A stretch of DNA of 56,730 bases from Conidiobolus coronatus NRRL 28638 (GCA_001566745.1 KQ964457.1:68861-125590), one strand, 5' to 3'; shown: positions 23,268 through 34,989, counted from the first letter of the stretch. Program-made: numbers and translations. Notes: generated from the sequence alone by a model not told the origin.

Positions 23268-25998
23268 TTTTAATTTTGTTTAATAAGATAAAAATAATAT
23301 AGATTAAAAATTATCTAATAAAATGAGTTTTTTTTATAATAATAGTACAAATTAGATTCGGAGTTAAATAAGCTTAATAATAATGTTATTCAAAATCCGC
23401 ATTTATCGTAAATTTATATTTCGAAGCTTTTTTAATATTATTATGGGATTGTTTTTTTATTTACCCCTATTTTTGAGTGATAGTTTCAATTTTTAAATAT
23501 ACCTGCTTTTTACCAAAGCAGAGAATTTTATTACGATTTTTGAAAACGTTAACAAAATTTAGACAAATGATATTTATTTATAGTGAAAATTATGTACATA
23601 TCAAACATATTTTAGTATTTGGATATAATTATAAGCGTATTATTAAAACATCCATATTGGAAATTCCAAAATATTCTGGTAACTGAAAGTGTATCGATTT
23701 ACATTATTAAATACATTGGCATTTTAAAAGGCTTGTTATAGCATTCACGCATCTTAATAGAACTAGCAATAAAATATCTGTTCAATAATTGAAATATACA
23801 AATATTCTTCAAATATATTCTATAGCTTTTGCTATAGGGTATTTTTATACTAAGTTCACCAAAACGCTAAAGTTTCAACTTTATTAACAATTTCATTATA
23901 TTAGACTTGGACAAATTTTGGTTATTAAATAAAACACAGAATGAACTAAAATTTTTTACTGAGTACTATGCTAGTAAAAATGTAAAAATTAGAACACTGA
24001 TATAAATATAAATTTTGAAGAGTCTAAATTGCTATTAAATATAATATACAGCCTGAAATAGACAAATGTCAGTCATTATATATTTATTTGTTAGTAAATA
24101 TTTTATATAAATAAATGGTGTATGTCTAGAAATGGAATTTATACAATTTATCACCAAATTATTAACGACTAATATTAAGCTTTGCAATAATATATCTTAT
24201 AATTTTATAATTAGTATTTGATATTGAATATATAGCTAAGCAAGAAAAACATTTCAGCATTTTCAAATATTTTAACATATCCATAAAAGTTTATATTTTA
24301 AAGCATTGTTATTAATATTATTAGCGTGAAAAACTAAATTAATATGTTTTTAATTGAATATGAATGGCTATGGTCAACTTGGTTCAAATTTTGGATGAAC
24401 TCAGTCCAAAATTTTAATTTTTTTATAACCGAGTTATTATCGTGTATAGTGATTATTTAATATAGAATTGATGGTAGTGTCATATTAAAATACTTTATTA
24501 TCAACTTTAACTAATAAAAGATACTCCTTAATAAGCTTTAAGCAGCAAAAATTTAAAAATATCGCAAATTTCCTCGTTTTAACCAGAATCTTTCATATAC
24601 TTTTTAGCGCAATTCATACACTTGATTCAGTTTAATGACAAAACTTAATACTCATCACACATGTTAGTAGAGATTATAATTAAATTTATAGCAAATATAA
24701 TAAAATTATACTCTGAAATTTTGAATGATATTTTATTTAGTGCTGATTAGGCATAGGCAGACATTATAGCTATAAAAACTTAAAAAAATTATATGATTTG
24801 AAATTGTATGATAAAAACTGAGCCAAGTTAATATTCCTGATAAAGGTCAGGAACGAAACAATGCAGAAAATAAAAGCTAGTAAATACTGCTATATATAGT
24901 ATTGATTTTATTCAAAAAAAATGGATAATATCATTTTTGACAAATAAAAAAGCATTTGTATATGAAATCATAGTTTTAATGACTAAAGCTAATAACATAT
25001 GATATTGAGCTAAAACGATTAATTAGGTATATAATTCAAAAAAATTAAACACATTCTTTATTTGGATAAAAGGGGAAACTCAAGTAACTGTCAATAAACA
25101 CAAATTTTCACATTCGTCATAAGAATAAAAAATCTTAAGATGTGGAACAATAAGTATATATAACTCTTTACTATTTTTATATCTTTTCGTATCTATATCG
25201 AATATACCTAAATTCCGAATGAAACAGAGTAACTCGCATTTCGAAGCAGACTTAATGTGATACTTTTTAGTTAGTTTAAATGGAACTAGACCAAAAATAG
25301 TACTAAAGATTTTCTGTTACTATTAAAAACAATTTAACTTGTACCAGTTGTCATCAAGTCCTTGGATAATATATTTATTAGTTATATCATACCTTCTTTC
25401 AAAGATTACAGGAATAAAAACGATATGATTTCATAGGCAATAAATGATTTTATTGTTATTATTTTATCCAATTATTTTTATTATCATTATCCATCGTGAA
25501 AAACAAAATTTAACCCTTTAAATCCTACTTTTGTTTAAAAAAATTCGAAAAAGTAGAGATTAGTCGGTTTTTAGTATAAAGATCACCTATATAACTAGAA
25601 AATTAGGTAAATAATGAAACAGCTAATATATTTCTATTAACATGTGAAGATCGTCACCATTTATTAACCGACTATCACCCCTATATGTCGTTTAATATAG
25701 TGAGTTACATTTTTACAATCCAATTAATGACAACATCACAAAAATCCAATAATAAATTCAATTTAACATTGCTCGTGTGATAAAATTAAACCCTAATTGT
25801 AAAACTTACTAGTTATTTTATGAAAATACTAAATACCTGAATTCATTTATTTTCCTTTTTATTGTTTTCTTACTCTTTTAAACTCTGCGGATAATAATTT
25901 CTAATTAATTCTATAAAAAGATACTATATATATAAAACGATTATTCTGATTTATATTATATTCTATTCAACTAAATTAAACTACAAAGTTTTGTAAGT
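23268..25998. other. AT-rich intergenic region with one MITE-like element
   Basis: About 2.7 kb upstream of both PRP22 and the coiled-coil gene. No gene seen. It contains a diverged copy of the window's inverted-repeat element at 24358-24599. Confidence 0.55.
24358..24599. mobile_element. MITE-like element, copy A (diverged)
   Basis: About 240 bases with imperfect terminal inverted repeats: left end ATATGAATGGCTATGGTCAA, right end (reverse complement) ATATGAAAGATTCTGGTTAA. Internal sequence aligns by eye with copy B (ATCATATTA...CTTTATTAT...AACTAATA, and AAATAT[CT]GCAAATTT) and its left part with copy C (GAACTCAGTCCAAAATTT versus GAATTCAGTTCAAAATTT). No coding capacity, so it would be a non-autonomous element. 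Confidence 0.55.
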
Positions 25999-27777
25999 AT
26001 GAATTTAGAGCAAAATAAAATGAAACCCTACAGTATTGATACTATAAAAAATGAAGATTTAGAGAATAGAACCAAAGCTTCAGATAGTATAAAATACCGT
26101 AACTTTATATATTTATTTACTAAACAATTATTAGATAAGGAAGAAATAGAGATAACAAATAGATTAATTACTAGTTCACAGGACTGTGAGGATATTAATT
26201 TGAAAAATTTATTGGATAGAGCCTATCACCTTATTAAAGCAAAAGAAAATGGTGATTTATTTTCAAATATTAGCTAATTTATAAAAATATTTATTGTTTT
26301 TAATTATATAGAGTTAGACTTGGCAACTCAAGTAAGACACCAGTATATGGAAGAAAACCATATCCTTCAGTCTGAGTGCGAAGAATTAAGAAAAGCTTTA
26401 GAAAGTAACATGGATAGCGATTCTACCGAGGTTATCACCCCTTCCACTCGTACTAGATTCGATACCAGTGAAAGAAAAAATACATCTACTTTAAAAGTGA
26501 AATCTTCAGAACGCAAGAATTTAATTTCTGAAGAGGAATTGGATGAGCTACATCAACAAAATGCTGATTTACAAGCTAATGTATCGGTTTTAAGTCAAGA
26601 AAAGCATCATTTAGAAAAAGTAAATGTAAAACAAGCTAAAGAACTTGAGCAAGAGTTAAACGAGTTAAGAAAGCAATTGGACCAGAGTAATAAAAAGATT
26701 GAAGACTTGGAAGATAGAAACTTTGAACTTGTTCATAAGCAAAAGAGCATCCATCATACTATAAAACCTGTTAAGACAACAGAGGGAGCTAAAGATGATA
26801 TTGAATCTGTAACCACTCTTGCTATGGAAGCTTTTAACTTAAAACCAACACTGCCACGATTCGATTCATTCATTGACCCCAACATTTCAGCCCCTGTCAC
26901 ACCATCTAATCAAGATCTTCTAGAACGTATTCAAAAATTAGAGTCACAGTCACGCCAACTAGAGAATGAAAAAAAGGAGCTTGAAGTTCATATTTCTAGT
27001 CTTTTAGAAGAGTTAAATCGATTAAATAGACACTGCTACGAGTTGGAAGAAGCTAATTCTAGAATAGGATTTTATGAGAATTTATTTGGAAAAAATAATA
27101 CTAAAGTTGTAGACCTTACCGATGGATCAGATATTAACAAGAGTGTTAGCAGCGGTACTGGACTATTTTTTAATTTTCTAAACTCTGCAAGATCTTCTGT
27201 ATCTTCATTTGCCATGGAAGCGCCTTATCTTGCAAGTCCAGCAGCTACCCTTCGTCATCGTAACCCAGCTTCTCATAATAGAAACTATTCAGCATCCTCA
27301 GCAGGTCAAACTCCTTCCGGAAAAGGTAGAACTCTTTGGAAAGAAATAGAAAATGGAATAGGAATGGGAGAAGGTTACTTTAGTAATAAAAGCTCTATTA
27401 GCGGTCTTGGGGATCCAAGTAATGAAGCATTATATAACTGGATTCAAAGTAGTTCCCAGTCGCGTATATCACTTTCTGGTATGCCTGAAGCACCCAACAA
27501 TCTTTCACCAACTCAATACCAATTCCCTCCACTTGTCGAAAGTCCGGTTAATCATGATGACTCAGTTAGCGTAGCCGGAGGAGATCCAAGTTCGTCTACG
27601 AGTTTACACAAAAAAATGAATATGAAGCGACCTCGTAGACCACGAGGTGTAATTAACATTATCCAAAACTTTATCATGTATATTTGGACCTGGTTCAAGT
27701 ATACTATAATACTAGTGACCGCTGTAGGAGTAGCTCTTTATAACGGTCCAGAGCACGAAGACAGAGATTATTATTAA
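25999..27777 (+). CDS. tail-anchored coiled-coil protein, possible motor-adaptor type
   Basis: Two exons, 25999-26251 and 26312-27777, giving 572 residues. Splicing with a GTGATT donor joins AKEN to ELDLATQVRHQYMEEN and makes one continuous coiled coil. Coiled coils occupy about 75-245 and 300-350 (for example LERIQKLESQSRQLENEKKE). A Ser/Asn-rich region follows, then a basic patch (MKMKRPRRPRG-like) and a single transmembrane helix (about 537-560, FIMYIWTWFKYTIILVTAVG) ending 12 residues from the C-terminus, the layout of a tail-anchored protein. The segment AYHLIKAKENELDLATQVR resembles the CC1-box/HAP1-N region of BICD, Spindly and TRAK adaptors, but the AAxxG core is not conserved. Possible organelle-bound dynein/kinesin adaptor; function inferred. 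Confidence 0.8.
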
Positions 27778-28089
27778 TTCCTTCCAAGTCCTTCCTCAAA
27801 AATCCAAAATTATTTTTACTGTTTTTTGTAAACAACCTAAAACTAACCTTCTATTGGCAATATTACTACCACCCACAACTATGTACATTTATATCAATTT
27901 TAATCACTTTATATTAACTCAATAAATTCTATATATCAGTTTAATCAATTTTGAACATATTTTTCAACTTTAACTGTTATAATCTTTAATTAGCATTTAT
28001 AAATAATCCCATAATAAATTTCAATTACAAAAAGTATAAATTTCAAAAAGCACTGTTTTCAAAAAATTAATTATAAAACTAAAAAGAAT
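27778..28089. other. short spacer between the coiled-coil gene and FRG1
   Basis: Tandem genes on the same strand, 312 bases apart. AT-rich, with AATAAA near 27920. Nothing else seen. Confidence 0.5.
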
Positions 28090-28881
28090 ATGGACCCATT
28101 ACGTAAAAAATCTAATAAATTAAGTTTTAAGGGTGATAAACCTAAAAAGAAAAAGAAGTCAAGTAGCGAAAAGTCTAGTAAACAGGTTGACAATGAAGGA
28201 CCTAAAGAAGGTTGGACATTTGCTGAAGAAATAGATGATTTAATAGGGCCAATTACTATTTCATTTCCTTCAGATACACCTGTAACTTTTCAAACAAATG
28301 AAATGAGCATCCTAAAGCCAAAAGCAATCCCTGAAAGCGAGGATGGACTAAGCAACTTTGAACCTAACACTGTTGCTCAAGTATTCACAGGTCAGCGAAT
28401 AATAGACAGTACCAAATTCAATTTCAAAACTTGTTACTCAAAGTATCTCTCATGCGACAAATTTGGAGTAGTTACCGCCCACAAAGAGGCTATAGGTCCC
28501 CAAGAAGAATGGACAATAGTAATGCGACCAGATGGCGTTTGTTTCCAAAGCATATACGATAAATTTTTAACTTTTGACGAAGAAACTCAAAAATTAAAAG
28601 CTACAGATGATTATATTGGGTTTAATCAAACTTTTAAGGTTAGATGTCAAAATGAGGTTAGATTTAATAGAAGACAGGCTACTAGGAAGTCTAATGAAGA
28701 GGTTAAATTAACTGAAGATTTGGAAGATGAAGTTGGGCAAAAATATGTGAGTTTTACAGGTAAGCGTAAGAAGTTAGGCAGTGGCTTGGAGGAATTAAGG
28801 AGAGCTAAGGATGAAGGGAAATTAAATGAAGCTTTGTTGGACAGAAGGTCAAAGGTTAAATCTGATAAGTTTTGTATGTAA
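28090..28881 (+). CDS. FRG1 family protein
   Basis: Single exon of 263 residues, close to human FRG1 (258). A lysine-rich N-terminus (KPKKKKKSSSEKSSKQ) should act as a nuclear/nucleolar localisation signal, followed by EGWTFAEEIDDLIGPI and a beta-trefoil (fascin-like) domain from about residue 95 to 205. Diagnostic pieces: EPNTVAQVFTGQRI, KTCYSKYLSCDKFGVV and AIGPQEEWTIVM. The basic C-terminal tail includes KRKKLGSGLEELRRAKDEGK. FRG1 homologs are F-actin bundling proteins found in nucleoli and spliceosomal complexes, linked to pre-mRNA splicing and rRNA processing. Tandem to the coiled-coil gene but no sign of a shared function. Confidence 0.92.
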   Translation: MDPLRKKSNKLSFKGDKPKKKKKSSSEKSSKQVDNEGPKEGWTFAEEIDDLIGPITISFPSDTPVTFQTNEMSILKPKAIPESEDGLSNFEPNTVAQVFTGQRIIDSTKFNFKTCYSKYLSCDKFGVVTAHKEAIGPQEEWTIVMRPDGVCFQSIYDKFLTFDEETQKLKATDDYIGFNQTFKVRCQNEVRFNRRQATRKSNEEVKLTEDLEDEVGQKYVSFTGKRKKLGSGLEELRRAKDEGKLNEALLDRRSKVKSDKFCM

Positions 28882-29166
28882 AATTAATAGTTAATATACT
28901 CTTGTTTGAATAAAACACGTATAATTTTGATTTTAACACGTTATATTTTAATTTTAATATAAGATTATTGATTTATATACAATTATACACTGTCTGGTAT
29001 TTTGAATATGATAATTATCATTTTTAACATGATAATTAGTTATTATGAGCTAACATTATTATTTCTCAATTTATTCTACAATATTGATATGATAATATAG
29101 TAGCAAAAGTTAATAAAATATAAAAGTTTATTCACATAGATAAGTATAAAATTAATAGTTAAAATT

Positions 29167-32112
29167 TTAGTTTAATCCAAAGGCTTTAGAGCTATACGTT
29201 CTAATATCTTGTAGGGCAAAGTTTAGGGTCATTACCGTGAACTTATGAGTTAATGCAGGGTCCTCTAAAGCTAATCTATCCAACTTTTCTTTACTCAAGT
29301 ACCATGCAACTACCTCAGATTCACAGATTAACGTTGTAATTCTAGGAGTATTGGTATAAGTTGTAAGTTCTCCTAATAGACCTCCAGGCATAATGGACTC
29401 TATTGTTTTAACATTATTCTTGGTATCGTAAGCCTGTGACTTAATTAACCCACTTTCAACTAAGTATAAACCATCTGGAGCATCTCCCTTCTTATAAATA
29501 ATTGAGCCCTTGGGGAATCTGACATTTACAAAGTGCAAGCTAATAGGGTAAAGTACTTGATCCAAGTTATGAGCGTGATTACTGAAAATTTGAAGTAAAA
29601 GCGCGAGGGGTTGCTTTTGATTGCTTAACATTGTAGATTCGATTGAAGAAAATTGATTAGCTGCTTGGGCTAGATATTCAGTACGTGGAGTATGGGAGAT
29701 CTCAATTCCATTTGTAGCGTTAGCAGAAGCGGAATGGAATGAAATACCACGGTTTTCAGTTGAGTTTTGAGAGGCTAAATAGTAAGAGACACTCAATAAA
29801 GTATTCTCACACCATTCCAAAGCATCATTAACAGTGCTGAAGTTATGAATGGCGGAAGCCATATCACTACCCCAAACGCCTACAGCGCGAAGAGCTCTAC
29901 CAACTTCTGATTCAGCTTCAACTTCACAAATTACTAAGTGAATACCACGGCTAGCTAAAAGTCTTTGAATTCTAATAAAAGCTTCAGCAGCAGAGAAGTC
30001 AACGCCGTTAACGAGTCCCATATCAAGTACAAGGAAACGAATAGGTCCTGAAGTCCATTGAGCATGATCTAACAAAGACTTAATCTTACTTTCAACTTGG
30101 CCAATAGTACCAAAGAACATATAACCTTGAAGTTTTAAAACATGAATTTGAGAGGATACCTTATCTAAGAATTCTCTTTGACGCTGAGGTCTTCTAACGG
30201 TACTCTTGGCAGCCAATCCTGAGTAAGAGGATCTAATGGAAGTTCTTGAAGAGTAAATAAATACGAAGAAGAGGCAAGCAGCTCCAATACCAACGAAAAT
30301 ACCTTCAACAAACCCGAAAGTAGCCATAACAGCCATAATAATTAAAATTGTAAAGTAATCCAAGTTATTCATAACTCCATAGGTTTCAACAGCTGCTTCT
30401 TTAACTAATTCAACACCTAAGTAAGCTAATAAACTACCTACAACAAGGGTTGGAACGTAAGTGATAATAGAAGGACCAACCATCCAAGCAACAATAGTTA
30501 ATAAACCAACCATAATACCTGCTAATCTGTCATTACCATCTGATTTGTAGAATAATACACTTGAAGAGTAAATTAAATAATTTTGTAAAGATCCTGCAAA
30601 TCCAGAGAGCAAATTGGAATAACCATGAGCTACCAATTCCTTATTAATGTCATAGGTATCATTCTTGGTACTAACGGCTAAAGCTGGCACATTAATTGGA
30701 ACGTGAAGAACTCCGAAGAAGGTGAGAGCAAGGATAGTAGGGAAAACTTTTGGAATAGTTGACCAACTGGTGTTAGCAAAATTGAATTGGAGATACATAT
30801 CATAGAAGGGCTTGCTTTGCTCTTGAATAGGGAATAACCAACCTTGATCACGTAAAGTGGCAATGGGAATATTGAAGAGGAACACAACTGCAAAGAAAAC
30901 AACTGGAATGCAAGAGAAGAACATGGGCATAAGGGTTGGTGCATCAACCTTGCGCTGGATCATCTTTAAGACAAAAGCGATGAAAAAGGCAGCAGCCCAT
31001 CTTGGAAGCTTATCGCTATCAAAGAGGCGTAACCAGGTGGAAATATCGCTGAAAGATAATTGAGTACGAGTCATGATTTCAATAGAAGTTTGGAACAAGA
31101 AAACACCAACTCCACCAATACAACCAACTAAAATATGTCTAGGGAAGAATCCTACCAAGTAGCCTAAACGGAATTTACCCAAGCACATGAATACAATACC
31201 AGTAAAAATAGTTCCTAAGGCGTAAGAGACTAAAGTAGTAGGAATAATTTGCTCAGGGTTAGTTTTACCAACAGACTCAATAATAATATCGACCATAATA
31301 TGCAAGAAAGGGACTACTTCAAGCATAAATCCACCAACACCGCACTCGAATACTGAGCCTCCTAAACTGAAAACCAATTGACTTATAATAGTAGTAATTA
31401 AAAAGTTCGAGATACCATCGGGTCCGAAGTCTTTAAAAGGGGTTAAATGAACAGGGAAAATGATCATTCCTGAACTTACAGCCCAAAGTACGTTAAGAAT
31501 CATACCTAGGGCAACAGTAGGCAAAAGTTTTATGATACGAAGTACGAAGGTTGGCTTGATGGGTGCGTTAGCTTCAATATCTTTTCCATGATGAACCAAT
31601 GGAGTTGATTCTGTAGCCAAACCTTTTCCTTCGTGAATAGAGTCTTCTCCAATTACGGGAAGTGAAGGAGAATTTATATATCCGCCATACCTAGTATTAG
31701 GCAAGTCGCTATAGTCACTAGCACCTCCAATTGACCCCGTTTCATCAAAATCAGCACCTGCAGCGGAGTAGCCACCAGCACCAAAGCCGCTCAAGTTAGA
31801 GGAGTAGGATTGTTTGTGATTCAAGATGGGGTTATTAACATCACCACCACCGCTGGCTAAAGAGCTTGGGAAGTCCTTACCGGGTAAGAATGAATTATCT
31901 TGAGAAGGGGAGAATGAATTATTCAATTCAAAGTCATTAAGGGCCATTGTTTGATTTCTAACGCCATCACCCTCTAAAGTAAAAGTAGCAGGCTCCATGG
32001 GCTTATGGTGGTGTACTCCATAAAACGACTGGGTAATAGGACGGTACTTTCTGGGCTTCCTTAAGCTATCTCTAGCTTGATTATGTGTTTGATTATCTTC
32101 TGTATCACTCAT
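29167..32112 (-). CDS. SulP family anion transporter with STAS and cyclic-nucleotide-binding-like domains (Vsb1-type)
   Basis: Intronless gene of 981 residues. A hydrophilic N-terminal tail (1-190) is followed by a SulP/SLC26 membrane core of about 12-14 helices (about 190-640, starting at LPTVALGMILNVLWAVSSGM), a STAS domain (about 654-770, core FLVLDMGLVNGVDFSAAEAF) and a cyclic-nucleotide-binding fold (about 862-970) with FPKGSIIYKKGDAPDGLYLV and GELTTYTNTPRITTLI. The last motif keeps the GE...PR frame of a phosphate-binding cassette. This SulP-STAS-cNMP order is that of yeast YGR125W/Vsb1, a vacuolar membrane protein needed for basic amino-acid storage. Substrate and ligand are inferred; many fungal members of this fold do not bind cAMP. 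Confidence 0.9.
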   Translation of the reverse strand: MSDTEDNQTHNQARDSLRKPRKYRPITQSFYGVHHHKPMEPATFTLEGDGVRNQTMALNDFELNNSFSPSQDNSFLPGKDFPSSLASGGGDVNNPILNHKQSYSSNLSGFGAGGYSAAGADFDETGSIGGASDYSDLPNTRYGGYINSPSLPVIGEDSIHEGKGLATESTPLVHHGKDIEANAPIKPTFVLRIIKLLPTVALGMILNVLWAVSSGMIIFPVHLTPFKDFGPDGISNFLITTIISQLVFSLGGSVFECGVGGFMLEVVPFLHIMVDIIIESVGKTNPEQIIPTTLVSYALGTIFTGIVFMCLGKFRLGYLVGFFPRHILVGCIGGVGVFLFQTSIEIMTRTQLSFSDISTWLRLFDSDKLPRWAAAFFIAFVLKMIQRKVDAPTLMPMFFSCIPVVFFAVVFLFNIPIATLRDQGWLFPIQEQSKPFYDMYLQFNFANTSWSTIPKVFPTILALTFFGVLHVPINVPALAVSTKNDTYDINKELVAHGYSNLLSGFAGSLQNYLIYSSSVLFYKSDGNDRLAGIMVGLLTIVAWMVGPSIITYVPTLVVGSLLAYLGVELVKEAAVETYGVMNNLDYFTILIIMAVMATFGFVEGIFVGIGAACLFFVFIYSSRTSIRSSYSGLAAKSTVRRPQRQREFLDKVSSQIHVLKLQGYMFFGTIGQVESKIKSLLDHAQWTSGPIRFLVLDMGLVNGVDFSAAEAFIRIQRLLASRGIHLVICEVEAESEVGRALRAVGVWGSDMASAIHNFSTVNDALEWCENTLLSVSYYLASQNSTENRGISFHSASANATNGIEISHTPRTEYLAQAANQFSSIESTMLSNQKQPLALLLQIFSNHAHNLDQVLYPISLHFVNVRFPKGSIIYKKGDAPDGLYLVESGLIKSQAYDTKNNVKTIESIMPGGLLGELTTYTNTPRITTLICESEVVAWYLSKEKLDRLALEDPALTHKFTVMTLNFALQDIRTYSSKAFGLN

Positions 32113-34557
32113 ATTTTCTCTTTTTACAATTCTTTACTATACAAAAACGCTAAAATTTAACAAAAAAGTGAAGAATTGATTATGAGTAGTTAGTTGAAAT
32201 TAATAATCAGTTTATTTTAAAATGAAAGAAATTTAAGCGGCATCAAGGTTTAGATAAGGTATTTATAAGTACTAAATAGCTGTTTCTTATGGGATACTGC
32301 TAAGTTTCAAGGTGCATACAATAATCAATTTAGTCACTGTACTTCACATGACATATCATCTGATTTATTCGACCCAATTCTCCATCACTCCAACTTTTTG
32401 TGAAATTTGTGTGTGTGAATAATTTATTACAATTAATTTGCTAGCTTTGAATCCTTAACTAAATTTAACAAATAGCCAAATTAAGCATAGATTTTACTCT
32501 ATTGACTAAACCTAAAATTAATGGAGATATAAACAATATATAAATCTCATTACTAATACTAACTACTACTTTGTTTTCTTGAAATAAATAGTCACCTATA
32601 TTCCACAATCAATTCGCATCTTTGGCTCTCATTTAATAAACAACTTTTTTTTTCATTCTATTTATTGAATGGAAACTTTCACACACGTTTATTCTAGGGT
32701 TTAAATTGGATATTCAATCGTTGAGGGTAAATGTTGGATGTTTGAGTTCTTGAAGAATGATTTAATAACATAATAATTCAGTTAATATAGTATTATTAAT
32801 GTGATTGTATTTACGATGGCTTATAAACACATTAGCAGGTTCTAGTATCGCTTATAAACTTATTGATATCCAATATAATTAAACTAAATAAACTTCAAGA
32901 TCCATTTTATTCAATTCACATAAAAGATTATATCATATAACATTACATGTGAAACAGGATATTTTAGCCTCAATATCACTCAAAAAGCTCATAAATTGAC
33001 TTTTCATTTATTCCCAATTTTATTTTCATTAAATTTATTCAAGTTTTTAATTCAAATAATAGTCGCTGTTACTATTATTATTCTAGAAAGGTATATTAAT
33101 GACTAATACTTATAATTATCCAAATTGTTCTTTAAACTGCAATATTTCTTATTTAGAGTCAGCAACTTTATTATATATAGTAATACTAACAATACCAATT
33201 TTCTTTAATAAGTTCCAGTTTAGACAAAACGTAACTTTGATAACCGCAATATAGAAAAAACAAAATAATAACTTGCTATTATCGGAATATCCCAAAAGTC
33301 ACGCCTTTTATAAAAAAGCGCAATGAAAGGATTTAGTGGACGCTATTTGCAGTTTGAGACTAAACTGAGCTCTAATTGTAGAGCGCTTATAATTATGTTA
33401 CAATAATACATTGGGCTACTTTGGTAATAAAAATAATTTCACTTTGAATATCAATAATATGCCAAGTGGAAATCAAATGTTCAGCTAAAATAGTTCTTTT
33501 TCTATTATTAACAAAATTTTGCTGACTAATATAACTTTTAATCGATTTGGTAAAAGTATATAATAAAGAAAATAATAGTCAAGTCAAACTTACTGCATTT
33601 TTAAAGAAAAAGATCCGAGTGGCTTGGATTTTGATCTTATTATTAATACAGTTATAGAGAAATTAATAGTAGATTCAAATTAACTTGCCACTTACTTTAA
33701 CCAAAAAGAGCTAAGTTAAGAATACCGAAAATAAAACACAGAAATTTAACTAAACATAATTAGGAATAAAGTTGATCTTTTTATGTGAGTTACAGTTAAT
33801 TTAACAAAATTTGTAAGAACCATGTTTAAGATTTTAATATTAGATAATGTGTTATTAGCGCATATAACCCTTAATTGTTGGACGAACCTATATAATTGTA
33901 TTAACATATATTGTACACTTTAAGATAAAAATAAATAAAATTTTAATTTAATCTATTAAAATGTTTGAATAAATTTCACTAACTTAACCTGAATGTAAAT
34001 ATGGATATTTATACATATTCAAAATAGACTGAACTTGTGCTAATATTGCAATGAATTATTAGCTATAATATTGTAATTTTTATGCGTGATTATTTGCTTA
34101 AATATTTACTAAAAGAGATAAAATAGCTGCAATATTATAATAGCTCAAATCAAGAATAGTTTAAATATATTCCGATTTATTGAGAATTAGAATATTTTTA
34201 TCAATATAAAAAGCATGATTTAATGCGAATCTATTGCACTTTCAATATTTTTCTATAAAATTCACAATAATCCTATCCTATGCATATATATTATCTTATA
34301 TAAACGTAATTAAAACATAAATCAATTCAATATGGCTATATAATATCCTATTTTTACTGATTTTTTACATTCATTTATTTTCCAGTTTTAAGTTAATGAG
34401 AAATTAGTGAAATTAAACTCAATATATTCATAGTGAGCTCATTACAAAGAGTATAAATGAGCTTAAACTTACATATACTTAATGCAATTCTTATACAAAT
34501 ACACTTGCTTTATCTTCCTGACTTTTTATAATATTTTATTTGCCAAATAAAATTTCA
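32113..34557. other. AT-rich intergenic region (divergent promoters)
   Basis: About 2.4 kb between the divergent SulP transporter and histone genes. Frames are short and stop-rich; no RNA gene or repeat recognised. Confidence 0.55.
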
Positions 34558-34989
34558 ATGGCACGTACTAAGCAAACTGCTAGAAAATCTACAGGTGGAA
34601 GTAATGGTAAATTGATGACACCAAGAAAGCGTAGCCTTCTTAAGGATATTAAAGATAAGAAATACAAATCTGATCCAGGGCTTAAAAGAAGACTGAATAA
34701 TGGCGAAGGTGTAATCCGAGATATACATAAATTTACTACAAATAGTGATTCTTTGATAAGAAAGCTACCTTTTCAAAGGCTTGTTAGAGAGATTGCGCAC
34801 GAGATAAAAACCGATATTCGATTCCAAAAGTCTGCAGTTGATGCCATACAGGAAGCTACGGAGAGTTATCTTGTACGTTTATTTCAAGATGCCAATCTTT
34901 GTGTCTTGCACTCTAAGAGGGTAACTATTATGCCGAGAGACTTAGTACTTGCGCAAAAAATTCGAGGGGAAAAATTTACTATGCGTTAA
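34558..34989 (+). CDS. divergent histone H3 variant
   Basis: Intronless gene of 143 residues (canonical H3 is 136 with Met). The start at 34558 is chosen because it gives the exact H3 N-terminus [14 protein letters not shown]; an in-frame ATG 18 bases upstream would add PNKIS. K4, K9, S10 and T11 are kept, then the tail is rewritten ([20 protein letters not shown]): no ARKSAP motif around K27 and no VKKPH around K36. The histone fold is recognisable ([40 protein letters not shown]), but alphaN is altered ([14 protein letters not shown], with Thr at the K56 position) and the end is extended (RGEKFTMR). Loop 1 is not lengthened and the FQ/F residues are canonical, which argues against a standard CENP-A. 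A replacement-type or specialised H3, possibly stage-specific or centromeric. Confidence 0.88.
   Translation: MARTKQTARKSTGGSNGKLMTPRKRSLLKDIKDKKYKSDPGLKRRLNNGEGVIRDIHKFTTNSDSLIRKLPFQRLVREIAHEIKTDIRFQKSAVDAIQEATESYLVRLFQDANLCVLHSKRVTIMPRDLVLAQKIRGEKFTMR

Noticed and set aside
23477-23686. A 69-residue plus-strand frame upstream of PRP22
   Set aside because: Composition is that of AT-rich spacer (Ile/Lys/Tyr/Phe-heavy), with no domain or signal feature.
26275-26311. A GC-AG intron starting at the end of the first ORF of the coiled-coil gene
   Set aside because: The GTGATT donor at 26252 is in phase, gives a continuous coiled coil (AKENELDLATQV) and needs no rare donor type.
30678-30947. Frames on both strands inside the SulP gene
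   Set aside because: Shadows of a well-supported membrane-protein gene.
34540-34557. Upstream in-frame ATG for the histone H3 variant
   Set aside because: Histone H3 starts MARTKQ; the second ATG gives exactly that.
34558-34989. Calling the H3 variant CENP-A
   Set aside because: Loop 1 is not lengthened, FQRLVREI and the canonical N-terminus are kept; without a genome-wide check this label is not supported.
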